Positions 16,377 to 23,585 of a stretch of DNA of 27,623 nt are shown piece by piece; position 1 is the first letter of the stretch, and each line of letters starts with the position of its first letter. Made by a program: the position numbers and the translations under genes. Under the pieces are notes generated by a model. That model did not search any database. It was not told the origin of the DNA and saw only the letters and a program-made list of their open reading frames with translations. Source of the DNA: CAZKUN01 sp964555935 (lineage in GTDB: Bacteria > Armatimonadota > Zipacnadia > Zipacnadales > VGFC01); the NCBI GenBank assembly GCA_964555935.1, contig CAZKUN010000109.1:1-27623 (forward strand). The letters are read 5' to 3'.

Positions 16377-17654
16377 ATGCCGATCGAACCCAGTGGTGAC
16401 ACCATTCGCGCTCGCGCCGACTACAGGCGGGGCAAGAGGATGTGGAGGATTGCCGACAAGAGCGACCGCAAGGCGGCTCGGGAGGGAAAGGCCGCAGACG
16501 CAGCCAAGCTCAGAGGGCAAGCGCGCCGGTGGAAGAGAGCATACAAACGCTATTGGGAAGCCCAGCGCGCGCACACCGACGCTGACGTGGCGGATGAGAT
16601 AGGCAAGCCGAAAGAAGCGGCGAAAAAACGGCGAAGAGGGTATATAGCCGAGGCCGCGGCCGACATGTGGGGCCGTTCGGCCGATGCGTTGCGGATGGCT
16701 CACGAAGCCGATACCAAAGCGGACGAGGCCCAGGATCCGAAAGATGCGCGTCGCAAGAAGGCAGACGCGAAAGCCATGCGAGATCTCGCCGAGGCCTGGC
16801 AAACAGCGGGAAGGGCGTTTGACGACGCGTTGGCGAAACGCAAAATTGCGGACTCGCCGCCCGGGCCGCTCCAAGGCCCCGACCCCGCGAAGAAGAAGGA
16901 AGCTGAGATAGCCCTTGCCGCAGCGAGGGGCCTCTGGGAAGCGGCGGCGATTTTGCTGGACGCGGAAGAGGTGCGTCGTGGAGCTGTAGAAGCCAAAGAG
17001 GCCGGCGACAAGAAGGCCGGCAGAATACTCGATGGCGTCCGCAGAGAATTGCTCAAAGCCGCGGAAGCCTGGAAGAAGGCCGCCGCCGCGGCTGGAGAGG
17101 GGAAGGAAAAAGCACGGTTGGCCCATGAGAAAGCCGCGAAGAACCATTACAGAGCCGCCGGGGCGCTGGAGGAGGAGAGAGACGAAGAAGACATTCCGGG
17201 AAAACAGCCGAAACCAAAGGGCCAGAAAAGCTCCGGCTTGTTTAAGAAGGCCGCCGAGGCTTGGGAAGAGATTGCTTTGGCGCGTAAGGCCGCGCCTGGT
17301 GCGATCGTCGCCGCCAACGCCCTGACAGCCGCGGCGCGAGCGACGTCCGCAAGCGACGCCGCATGGGCGGAAGGGCACGATGTGGCTGGCGACGCTTGGG
17401 GTAGGGCCGCCTGCTGTTGGCTGGCTATCAGTGGCAAACAGGCTTCGAATCCAGGACTGGTCGAGGCGCTTTCTCTAGGTGCCGGCCTGTGGGAGAAGGC
17501 GGGCGAAGCCTTGAGCGTGGGCGAGAAATTCGGCGCGCCCTACCTCAAGACAGCGCGGTCGTATCCCTCGACTGAATCCTTGGTCGAAGCCGCAAAGGCA
17601 ACCGGCCCCAGCAAACCTCTGGATCGACAGCAGTCAAAACGCGAGCGCAAGTGA
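16377..17654 (+). CDS. Unrecognised Ala/Lys/Trp-rich helical-repeat protein
   Basis: I do not recognise this family. With the ATG at 16377, which has GGGAGG seven bases upstream, the protein has 425 residues; the earlier ATG at 16341 lies inside the IS right end and is less likely. There is no signal peptide or membrane segment. The protein is almost wholly helical and very rich in Ala, Lys, Glu and Arg. A loose unit of the form A-x-x-W-x-x-A-(G/A) recurs about eight times, for example DMWGRSADAL, EAWQTAGRAF, GLWEAAAILL, EAWKKAAAAA, EAWEEIALAR, DAWGRAACCW and GLWEKAGEAL. This spacing suggests TPR- or SNAP-like helical hairpins, so a scaffold role is possible but unproven. It sits between two remnants of the same IS family and may have arrived with rearrangement. 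Confidence 0.65.
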   Translation: MPIEPSGDTIRARADYRRGKRMWRIADKSDRKAAREGKAADAAKLRGQARRWKRAYKRYWEAQRAHTDADVADEIGKPKEAAKKRRRGYIAEAAADMWGRSADALRMAHEADTKADEAQDPKDARRKKADAKAMRDLAEAWQTAGRAFDDALAKRKIADSPPGPLQGPDPAKKKEAEIALAAARGLWEAAAILLDAEEVRRGAVEAKEAGDKKAGRILDGVRRELLKAAEAWKKAAAAAGEGKEKARLAHEKAAKNHYRAAGALEEERDEEDIPGKQPKPKGQKSSGLFKKAAEAWEEIALARKAAPGAIVAANALTAAARATSASDAAWAEGHDVAGDAWGRAACCWLAISGKQASNPGLVEALSLGAGLWEKAGEALSVGEKFGAPYLKTARSYPSTESLVEAAKATGPSKPLDRQQSKRERK

Positions 17655-17684
17655 TTGGAGTAGGGCGACAGAAGCGTGACAATC

Positions 17685-17730
17685 CTGTCCATCCGAAAAA
17701 GTCCATCCACGCCTGAATCTGGGGCTTTGC
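17685..17730 (+). repeat. IS left-end repeat, copy L2
   Basis: This copy is nearly identical to the one at 15831 over about 45 bases, with CTGTCCATCCGAAAAA at its start and CCATCCACGCCTGAATC inside. Confidence 0.7.
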
Positions 17731-17765
17731 AGGATGCCGGAAGTTGACGTGGGAAACGCCCGTCC

Positions 17766-18228
17766 GTGACCATCACAGCCCTCAGGATCGTCTACCGCAA
17801 CCTCGCCGAACTCGTCCGTTCCGTCGGGCATCTATGTTCCTATGCCGCGGTGTTTGTGTGCGCCTTCTTGTCATCCAGAGCGAAGACAGCAGCGACAGTC
17901 GTTGCGTTGCGCAGTCAGTTGGCTCAGCGCATCGACCGAGTCCAGCAGAAGAAGGAGCCGAAGCCTCGCTTCACCCCTGCGTTCCGAGTCGTCTGGGTGG
18001 TGATCTCGCGGGTGCTTGATGGTTGGGAGAATCTCGCCCAGCTAATGAAGCCCGCCACGGTCAGGCGCTGGCACACTGAGGGCTTCCGGCTGTGGTGTCG
18101 CTGGAAGTCGCGGAAGCGCGGCCGTCCGTCGCTCGAGCAAGAGATGCAGGCTCTGATCCGCAAGCTGAGTCGAGAGAACCCGCTCTGGTCGGCAGAGCGG
18201 ATCCGCGACACCTTGTTGCTTCTGGGTT
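17766..18228 (+). pseudogene. Transposase N-terminal fragment (copy B)
   Basis: From the GTG at 17766 about 154 residues remain. The middle contains VVWVVISRVLDGWENLAQLM and ATVRRWHTEGFRLWCRW. After it come a Lys/Arg-rich linker and LIRKLSRENPLWSAERI, which is the helix-turn-helix region before the integrase core of rve-type transposases. The match ends at LLLLGW, and the next bases belong to a sulfatase remnant. The catalytic domain is missing, so the product cannot transpose. It is the longer of the two copies in this window and shows what copy A looked like before its frameshift. Confidence 0.75.
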
Positions 18229-18445
18229 GGAGGAGTTGCTCTTCGACGTGACGACCGATCCCGGAGAGATGAGGAATGCCGCTGCCGAGCGTCCTGAGTT
18301 GGTCGAGGAGTGCCGCGCGCAGATGAAAGCGTTTCTCGGCGAACTGCCGTACTCGAGGGTGACTGAGCCCACTTCATCCTCCGGGCCCTTCACCGAGGTC
18401 GGGCGGCATCGGCGATGGGTCGAGGAGTTGGAGGCTCGGAGATAG
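18229..18445 (+). pseudogene. Sulfatase C-terminal remnant
   Basis: About 72 residues remain, in the frame that starts LEELLFDVTTDPGEMRNAA. This is the typical end of formylglycine-dependent sulfatases (E-L-x-D-x-x-x-D-P-x-E-x-x-N-x-A), followed by ERPELVEECRAQM. The catalytic N-terminal domain is absent because the sequence joins the IS fragment at about 18229. It ends 10 bases before the epimerase start, which suggests the intact sulfatase gene once preceded the epimerase in an operon. Confidence 0.7.
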
Positions 18446-18448
18446 GAG
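18444..18448 (+). promoter_or_regulatory. Ribosome binding site for the epimerase gene
   Basis: AGGAG lies seven bases before the TTG at 18456 and overlaps the sulfatase stop codon. It supports the TTG start. Confidence 0.55.
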
Positions 18449-18455
18449 CAAGATC

Positions 18456-19310
18456 TTGAGAGTTGCCATCACCGGAACCAGCGGGTTCATTGGCCGCGCG
18501 TTGGCGCAGTCGATGGCGGGGGAGCATGATGTCGTGTGTCTGTCCCGACAGAAGACCGAAGTGGACGGCGTGACGCCAATCCAGGCCGACTTCACGTCCC
18601 CGGATGGTCTGCGAGCGCTGGATGCGCACGAGCTCGACGCGCTGATCCACCTTGCTGCTGTCACAAGCCATGGCACGGAGGAGGAGCAACTCGGCGTCAA
18701 CGTTCTCGGCACGCGCCGTCTGCTTCGCCACCTGATTGACCGCGGGTGCCGCAAGTTCATCCTCGCCAGCTCCATCGCGGCCGCGGGTGTGCTGTGCCCC
18801 GAGTTCCGGCCGCTGCAACTGCCGATGCCCGACGCACACCCCTGCCTTGACACCATGGGGTATGGGTTCTCGAAGTACCTGATGGAGGAGTTGGTGCGCC
18901 ACATCTCGCGCCAGGACGGGAGCCTCGACCTGATCGTCCTCCGACTGTCCGGCATCCTACGCGACGACGCCACGCGCGTGCGCTACAGCGCCAAGCCGCC
19001 GTTCAACTGGGGTATGGCCCACCTCTCGTCCATGTACGTGAGCGACGCGATCCGCTGCCTGACGCTGGCCGCGGAGGCGCCGATCGAGCCCGGCTGCCGA
19101 ATCATGAATGCGGTCGGCCCCCAAGCGAGCGTGGTTGATCCCGTTCCCGAGACCATCCGCGCGCGATACGGCGACGATGCGGATGCGCTTGACCTGTCGC
19201 ATTACGAGCGCCCCGGCCACGAGCGCGATCCCGTGTTTGACACCAGCCGGATCGAGCAGGAGCTGGGATTCACAGCTGAACGGGATGTGTCTGAGGAGGG
19301 ATCCCCGTGA
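18456..19310 (+). CDS. NAD(P)-dependent epimerase/dehydratase (extended SDR)
   Basis: The protein has 284 residues and begins at a TTG with AGGAG seven bases upstream. The N-terminus (VAITGTSGFIGRALA) carries the TGxxGxxG dinucleotide-binding motif at residues 6-13. The SDR active site is visible as S105/S106 in LASSIAAAG and YGFSK with Y136 and K140. Length and layout fit UDP-sugar epimerases and related extended SDR enzymes, which change nucleotide-sugar or other sugar substrates in the cytoplasm. It follows the sulfatase remnant by 10 bases. GAGGAGGG near its end and a GTGA overlap with a further start codon suggest that another gene followed it. The exact substrate cannot be read from the sequence. 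Confidence 0.85.
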   Translation: MRVAITGTSGFIGRALAQSMAGEHDVVCLSRQKTEVDGVTPIQADFTSPDGLRALDAHELDALIHLAAVTSHGTEEEQLGVNVLGTRRLLRHLIDRGCRKFILASSIAAAGVLCPEFRPLQLPMPDAHPCLDTMGYGFSKYLMEELVRHISRQDGSLDLIVLRLSGILRDDATRVRYSAKPPFNWGMAHLSSMYVSDAIRCLTLAAEAPIEPGCRIMNAVGPQASVVDPVPETIRARYGDDADALDLSHYERPGHERDPVFDTSRIEQELGFTAERDVSEEGSP

Positions 19311-19390
19311 ATGCAGCCGCCGCAACGCCATGCAAAGCAGGCTTCGCCCGCGCCGAATCCCGCGGTCGACAGGCCATACTACTATCGTAG
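19307..19390 (+). pseudogene. Possible start of a truncated gene after the epimerase
   Basis: A GTG at 19307 overlaps the epimerase stop (GTGA), and GGAGGG lies six bases upstream, a good translation start. The frame gives only 27 residues. An alternative ATG at 19311 opens about 40 residues in another frame. Neither product is recognisable. The arrangement suggests the 5' end of a gene whose body was lost before the IS left-end repeat at 19465. Confidence 0.3.
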
Positions 19391-19653
19391 GCGTGAAGCC
19401 GGAAGTGATTCACAATCCCGAGGTCGACGAACATGAGGACCGCATTGCGCACACGCGAGCAGGGCTGTCCATCCGAAAAACTCCATCCACGCCTGAGTCT
19501 GGGGCCTCGGCTCAACCCACGACCGGTGAAGCCATCCCCCTACGCTGTCGTCGACGACGAGGAGTAATCACCCAGTCTGGGCGACGCGGTAACAGCGGTA
19601 ACGGGTTCCGAGCACTTTCTTTCTACCAACCCACTGCAATGGGGGGAGCCAGC
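19391..19653. other. Non-coding stretch with IS left end and short tandem repeat
   Basis: No gene is supported here. It holds the left-end repeat L3 (19465-19509) without any transposase sequence behind it. It also has an 8-base direct repeat, GCGGTAAC, at 19586-19593 and 19595-19602. A GGGGAGCCAG sequence near 19643-19652 recurs at 19687-19696 inside the recombinase gene. Confidence 0.45.
19465..19509 (+). repeat. IS left-end repeat, copy L3 (solo)
   Basis: It matches L2 over about 42 bases (CTGTCCATCCGAAAAACTCC onward) and then diverges after GGGGC. No transposase follows. Confidence 0.7.
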
Positions 19654-21141
19654 TCAAGTGTTAGTAGATTGAATCGCTCCCCGGGCGGGGAGCCAGTTCG
19701 TACACTCAGACCCTTCTGCTATCCAGCAGAAGGGTTTTCTGTGTAAATATGCGAGTTTCTCGCCATCCCAGGTGCAGTTCGATAGTAGCAGATTCAGTAG
19801 CTTCCTCTTCTCAGTTTGGGGCTGTTTCAGCCAGAGATCATAGGCCCTATGGGCCAGGCTGAGGACCCGCAGACCGTCCTCGAAGTAGCACTGATTCGCG
19901 GTCTCGTGACGCTCAATCGCGGCGCGGGCCTCGAGCTGCTTCTGCCGCCACTCGCCGCTCTTGCGCTCCCAGAACTCTTCGGTAATCGTGCCGTCCAGCT
20001 TGTCTTCGTAAATGACGTCGAGACGCTGCTGCGCCAGAGCCGCTTGCCGCTCCAAGGCGGCCACTTGCGCGGCATGAAACTCGCGCTCCTCGCCGTGACT
20101 CTCTTTGAGCGCCGCCGTGATCCACTCCAGCGTCTCCTCGTCTATCGCCACAGCACGTACCGCCTCGCCGAGCATCTCTTCGAGGCGCTCTTCGCGGACG
20201 TAAGGCTTCGAGCAATCGCCGCGTCCGCCAGTACAATGGTAGTAGACGAATACGTGCTTCTTTCTCTCGGCAGTGACCGCACACCCGCACTCGGCACACT
20301 TCACCAGGCCCGTGTAGGCGAACTCTCGCTTCGCCATGGTGGCAGGCTTCCCGTCCTTGCCGAACGCCAACTGCGCGCGCTCGAACAGATCCATGCTGAT
20401 GACGGGAGGATGGTCGCCCTCGTGTAGCTTGCCCTTCCAGGTGAACAGGCCGGTGTGTATCGGGTTCTTGAGAATGTCCGAAACCGTGCTGCGTGAGGGG
20501 TGCTTGCCCCGCCGCGTGCTGAAGCCTGCTTCGATGGCCCGCCGACGCACCTCCGCAAGACTCACGTCCCCGCCCGCGTACCACTCGAACATCCGCCGAA
20601 TGACCGGCGCGCGCTCCGGGTCGACGTCGAGTTTCCGGTCGCCGTTGCGGTCAACGTTCATGTACCCAAGCGGAGCATAGGAGGGATACGTGCCCTGCGC
20701 CGCCTTCTCCACCATGCCCTTGCGTGTCTCCTCGGCGAGGTTGTCGATATAGTTCTTCGCTAACACGACCTTGATGTCGTGGACCAGCTTCTCGTGGGAG
20801 TGCGACTCCTCCGATATGACCACGCCCTCCTTCACGAAGTGTACGTCGACGCCGAGTTCGTTGATGGTTACGCTGTCGCGAAAGTTGCGATAGAGCCTGT
20901 CGGTCTTCTCGGCGATGATGGCCCGGCATGACTTCCGCCGCCGTCGCAGGAACTCGACCATCTCGCCGAACTCGGTCCGCCCCGCGCGCTTGGCGGTCTC
21001 TGTGTCGACGAACTCGCGGGCAACCTCGAAGCCTTGCTTGGATGCGTATTCCTGCAGTAGCTTCAGTTGCGCGGGAATTGAGAAGCCCTCTGCTGCTTGC
21101 TCTGCGGTTGAGACTCTGGCATACACGACTGCTTGCTCCAC
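19654..21141 (-). CDS. Large serine recombinase (resolvase/integrase type)
   Basis: The protein has 495 residues from the GTG at 21141, which has AGGAGG eight bases upstream; the GTG at 21150 would sit almost on top of that site. The catalytic domain is first: VVYARVSTAEQ with the nucleophile S11, then EKTDRLYRNFRD with the conserved arginines. The recombinase domain follows (YAPLGYMN, ILKNPIHTGLFTWKG). A zinc ribbon comes next (VKCAECGCAV ... YYHCTGGRGDC), and then a coiled coil at about 340-420. This layout is that of phage and mobile-element integrases that join attP and attB by a phosphoserine intermediate. It is the last gene of a four-gene unit, 67 bases after the 65-residue gene. It seems complete. 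Confidence 0.9.
   Translation of the reverse strand: MEQAVVYARVSTAEQAAEGFSIPAQLKLLQEYASKQGFEVAREFVDTETAKRAGRTEFGEMVEFLRRRRKSCRAIIAEKTDRLYRNFRDSVTINELGVDVHFVKEGVVISEESHSHEKLVHDIKVVLAKNYIDNLAEETRKGMVEKAAQGTYPSYAPLGYMNVDRNGDRKLDVDPERAPVIRRMFEWYAGGDVSLAEVRRRAIEAGFSTRRGKHPSRSTVSDILKNPIHTGLFTWKGKLHEGDHPPVISMDLFERAQLAFGKDGKPATMAKREFAYTGLVKCAECGCAVTAERKKHVFVYYHCTGGRGDCSKPYVREERLEEMLGEAVRAVAIDEETLEWITAALKESHGEEREFHAAQVAALERQAALAQQRLDVIYEDKLDGTITEEFWERKSGEWRQKQLEARAAIERHETANQCYFEDGLRVLSLAHRAYDLWLKQPQTEKRKLLNLLLSNCTWDGEKLAYLHRKPFCWIAEGSECTNWLPARGAIQSTNT
19710..19739 (+). terminator. Perfect hairpin with T-run, inside recombinase coding sequence
   Basis: Arms ACCCTTCTGCT and AGCAGAAGGGT form 11 base pairs around an ATCC loop and are followed by TTTTCT. 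Read on the plus strand this has the form of a Rho-independent terminator. It lies within the 3' coding part of the minus-strand recombinase (residues KPFCWIAEG), so it could also be a coincidence of codon choice or part of an attachment region. Confidence 0.4.
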
Positions 21142-21208
21142 GGAGGCCACCTCCTGGGCTTGGGCGTCGGTCTTTCTCTAGGTTCTGTCTCCGCAGGCCC
21201 AGAACCTC

Positions 21209-21406
21209 CTACAACGCGCTCACTATCCCGGAACTCACGGCGCTCGGGGCGCAGGCAACGCCACTCCACGAGGCCAACAGGTCGAAGTAGGCCCTGACGT
21301 TGCGGACGGCCTCGCGGGCGTCCTCAGTGGCCACCGTGGAGCCCGTGCGGGCCTCCCAGAACTGCTGCGTCGTGAACACGATGCTACTCTCGGTCTGTAG
21401 TGTCAA
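21209..21406 (-). CDS. Small unknown protein next to serine recombinase
   Basis: I propose a 65-residue product from the TTG at 21406, with GGAGG eight bases upstream; a TTG at 21412 is an alternative. The sequence reads SIVFTTQQFWEARTG, then EDAREAVRNVRAYFDLLASW. It is a small soluble helical protein with an acidic-helix pattern, which I associate with unnamed proteins next to phage recombinases but cannot name. It overlaps the 137-residue gene by 23 bases and lies 67 bases before the recombinase start. This supports a shared transcript. Confidence 0.55.
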   Translation of the reverse strand: MTLQTESSIVFTTQQFWEARTGSTVATEDAREAVRNVRAYFDLLASWSGVACAPSAVSSGIVSAL

Positions 21407-21797
21407 GCTCAACACCTCCGGTTTGCTGCCTCGACTCGTCGAGGTGATCGGCGATGCGCTCGGCCGCTTCCGCCAGACGCTCCAAGGCACTTGGCCCCAC
21501 TGGTTCAGGAGCGGGCACCAATAGGTCGATTGCCTCGGCCATGTATAGCGCGCCGTCCACGACCGGAGCCAGTCTGTCTTCCGTTGCTGTCGCTTCGGCC
21601 ATCAGTTCTTCGAGCGCCTCGGCAAGCGGTCGAAATGAGTCGATGTGCGGGCCGCTCGCCAACTCGAAGGAGAGTTCGGCCCACGCTCGATTGCGCCACG
21701 TGAGTCCGGCGCTATCAAGTGCGCTCACGACCTCGGGCAGACGCCGCTCAATCGCAGCGACGAAGCCCTCGTCGAGTCTCAGGTCGGTTGTATCCAT
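21384..21797 (-). CDS. Unknown helical protein in recombinase operon
   Basis: The product has 137 residues from the ATG at 21797, with GAGG six bases upstream. It is acidic and mostly helical, for example DEGFVAAIERRLPEVVSALD, PLAEALEELMAEATA and ALERLAEAAERIADHLDE, which may form a helical bundle. There is no membrane segment or recognisable catalytic motif. It starts 8 bases after the preceding small gene and overlaps the following one, so the three are probably co-translated. A longer start at 21890 would run into the upstream gene and is unlikely. Confidence 0.6.
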   Translation of the reverse strand: MDTTDLRLDEGFVAAIERRLPEVVSALDSAGLTWRNRAWAELSFELASGPHIDSFRPLAEALEELMAEATATEDRLAPVVDGALYMAEAIDLLVPAPEPVGPSALERLAEAAERIADHLDESRQQTGGVELDTTDRE

Positions 21798-21805
21798 CGG
21801 TCGCC

Positions 21806-22135
21806 TCACATCTGAGTCTGGATTGACGGCGGAAGTCCCCGCCGCCTCAATTCCTCGTATTTCGCAGCGCCGGGCAATGATGAAATCCACTTCGCCTGCC
21901 AGCGGCCGCGCAGTTCGAAGATTTCTTCGGGGGGCATCTCATCGAGTCGGGGCTCGAAGAGCGCGAACTCCGCCTCGTGCCCCAACAGTCCCGCCAGCCG
22001 TTCGAGGTCGGCCAGCACAGGAGCCTTGAATGTGGCGATGGCATGTAGGGTTTTCTCGAGTTTGGTGGCTCCCTCGGCGAGCGAGGCTTCCAGTTCCTGG
22101 GTCTTCCGGTCGATTGCGGCTTTGTCGTCGGTCAT
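21806..22135 (-). CDS. Unknown coiled-coil protein, first gene of recombinase operon
   Basis: The product has 109 residues from the ATG at 22135. A weak ribosome site (AGG) lies about six bases upstream, with GGAG farther away. The N-terminal half (DDKAAIDRKTQELEASLAEGATKLEKTLHAIATF) looks like a coiled coil. The second half has EMPPEEIFELRGRWQAKW and a basic GLPPSIQ tail. I do not recognise the family. It is the first of three small genes that lead into the serine recombinase and follows a structured spacer of about 130 bases after the terminase remnant. It could be a DNA-binding accessory or a small phage protein. Confidence 0.6.
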   Translation of the reverse strand: MTDDKAAIDRKTQELEASLAEGATKLEKTLHAIATFKAPVLADLERLAGLLGHEAEFALFEPRLDEMPPEEIFELRGRWQAKWISSLPGAAKYEELRRRGLPPSIQTQM

Positions 22136-22204
22136 CGTCTGCCTATCTTTCTCCGGCGCTGTCGCCGGTTGAGTTTTGCTGACGGCCGGTCTCCTGGATA
22201 TGCC

Positions 22205-22262
22205 TGGCGCGGGCGAGGACCGGCCAACCTGTTTCCAGGCCAAAGGAGGTGAGCCCGCGCCA
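22205..22262 (-). other. Long intergenic hairpin with GAAA tetraloop and anti-SD-like segment
   Basis: Arms TGGCGCGGGC (22205-22214) and GCCCGCGCCA (22253-22262) are perfect 10-base inverted repeats. Between them, read on the minus strand, lies the stem-loop CCTG-GAAA-CAGG (22228-22239). TCACCTCCTTT (22242-22252) also lies there and equals the anti-Shine-Dalgarno end of 16S rRNA. It sits just downstream of the terminase stop and upstream of the small-gene operon. It may be an RNA control element; the plus strand instead shows AAAGGAGGTGA before a four-codon frame. Confidence 0.4.
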
Positions 22263-22269
22263 TGACTTG

Positions 22270-22570
22270 CTAAATCCACTGCGCGTCAAGTCCGAGTTCG
22301 GAGCCGATGTGCGGTCGGCGGCGAGCGGGCTCTCTGTTGTCTCCACCGGCGACGGCCATCCGACTTCCGATGGGTTGTTCGGCCAGCGCCGCGAATGCAA
22401 TCGCGACCGCGTAAACCGAATCATCGTGAACTCCGCTCTGCGTTCCGAACTTGACCATCACACTGCCCGTCGAGTCGCCGCGTGGAGCCTGCGCCTGAAA
22501 GCTGAGAAGCTCTTTCTGCAACAGCCCATCCGCGCCGGTTTCGGGATCGCGCCCTGGCCGACATGACCCG
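22270..22570 (-). pseudogene. Terminase large subunit C-terminal fragment
   Basis: About 95 residues remain, ending at the TAG at 22270. The segment KELLSFQAQ, followed by SGVHDDSVYAVAIAFAAL, resembles the last part of the nuclease domain of phage terminase large subunits, where the HDD motif contributes an acidic metal ligand. The ATPase part is absent: the frame runs on into the antisense of the neighbouring carbohydrate gene beyond about 22575. The fragment supports a phage origin for the serine recombinase block. The call rests on a short motif. Confidence 0.55.
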
Positions 22571-22591
22571 GGCGGCGCGAGCCCGACCATG

Positions 22592-23572
22592 CTACTGCCC
22601 AAACAGCACATCGGCCACGTAGATGTCGGGGTGATTCCATTGGGGAATCGCCGGATCCTCGTTGGCCAGAGCGTTGCCATAGAAACTGAGCGCGAAGCGA
22701 TGCCGGTTGGTGGGCCAACGGGCGACACCCATGTACGAATGATCCGGCCCGGGGCCGGAGGGCAGCACGCAGATCAGGTAAGTCTTGCCATCGCGGACCC
22801 GGAAGACGGCCGTGTGGGCGAAGTAGTCTTCCTCTTCGGCTACACGCTCGTCCAGCGGATGCCAGCGACCCGAGATGTAGATCCGGCCGTCCACGGTCCA
22901 CGCGGCCGGCCCGGTCAGGCTGATGTCCTCCAGCCGCTGCATGTCCCATGAAGTGAAGGGATGCTGGCTCTGGCAGAGGTAGGGGTGTTTCGGGCTGCCC
23001 TCGCACCGCATCAGCATCGTGGCCGTGCCGTCCGGTAGGATCTCCAGGAAACACTCGTTCGGCATCTCGTCCGCGGACTCATGGACCACGCGGGTCCTGT
23101 TCCACCGCTGACCATCCTCACTCTCGAACCAATGCACTCCGAACCCGTTCTCGCGATCGCGACGATATCCAGCGCAGTAGTGCCGGCCGTCGTACCAGAC
23201 GGGCCGCCACAGCATGAAGCCATCGACGCCCTCAAATGGCCGGAAGGGGGTCCAGCGATCGCCATCCTCGGTAACCGAGAAACTCGACCGATCCCCGGGG
23301 CCACCCGCATTTTCGATACCCACGGCATGCAGCCGGCGGCCGTCGGTGTAGAGGGCCGCATCGCGCGTATCAACATCGCCGCGCAACACCGCGACCGTGT
23401 CCCAGGTGATGCCGGCATCGCGGCTTCTCATGACAACGATCCGCCCCCGCGGGCACTCGTGATCATCGCCCTGGCGGTAACCCACGTACAGGTCGCCCTT
23501 GAACCAGCACGCGCCGGTGAAGGCATTGTGGTGGCGGTCGTTGGTGATGCGACGAATGCTCAGAACTCTCAT
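22592..23572 (-). CDS. Asp-box (sialidase-like) beta-propeller protein
   Basis: The product has 326 residues from the ATG at 23572, with GGAGAG about six bases upstream; an earlier start at 23620 would overlap the upstream gene. Three Asp-box-like turns (S-x-D-x-G-x-x-W) are visible: SRDAGITW at 50-57, TEDGDRW at 101-107 and SEDGQRW at 151-157. They mark blades of a beta-propeller as in sialidases and related exo-acting proteins. No signal peptide is evident. It begins 13 bases after the TIM-barrel gene, so both probably form one operon for handling of a sugar substrate. The sialidase arginine triad cannot be assigned with confidence, so enzymatic activity is uncertain. Confidence 0.7.
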   Translation of the reverse strand: MRVLSIRRITNDRHHNAFTGACWFKGDLYVGYRQGDDHECPRGRIVVMRSRDAGITWDTVAVLRGDVDTRDAALYTDGRRLHAVGIENAGGPGDRSSFSVTEDGDRWTPFRPFEGVDGFMLWRPVWYDGRHYCAGYRRDRENGFGVHWFESEDGQRWNRTRVVHESADEMPNECFLEILPDGTATMLMRCEGSPKHPYLCQSQHPFTSWDMQRLEDISLTGPAAWTVDGRIYISGRWHPLDERVAEEEDYFAHTAVFRVRDGKTYLICVLPSGPGPDHSYMGVARWPTNRHRFALSFYGNALANEDPAIPQWNHPDIYVADVLFGQ

Positions 23573-23585
23573 GGCTCTCTCTCCG

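Larger units (their letters stand above)
17685..18228 (+). mobile_element. Truncated IS remnant B
   Basis: It begins with the left-end repeat at 17685, 30 bases after the helical-repeat gene, and runs through a transposase fragment to about 18228. There the sequence changes abruptly to a sulfatase coding remnant. No right end is present, so the element lost its 3' part by deletion or recombination. Confidence 0.65.
19654..22575 (-). mobile_element. Phage-like remnant with serine recombinase
   Basis: A minus-strand block holds a terminase C-terminal fragment, a structured spacer, three small tightly packed genes and a large serine recombinase. It is bounded on the right by the end of a carbohydrate gene at 22592 and on the left by the recombinase stop. 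The exact ends are not proven. A 9-base match, CCCGGGCGG, occurs at 19680-19688 and 22567-22575 and could be an attachment core. Confidence 0.55.

Noticed and set aside
22249..22566. Plus-strand frame starting at a perfect AAAGGAGGTGA site
   Set aside because: The frame is antisense to the terminase remnant and has no recognisable content. The GTG lies inside the ribosome site, and the in-range ATG at 22262 opens only three codons.
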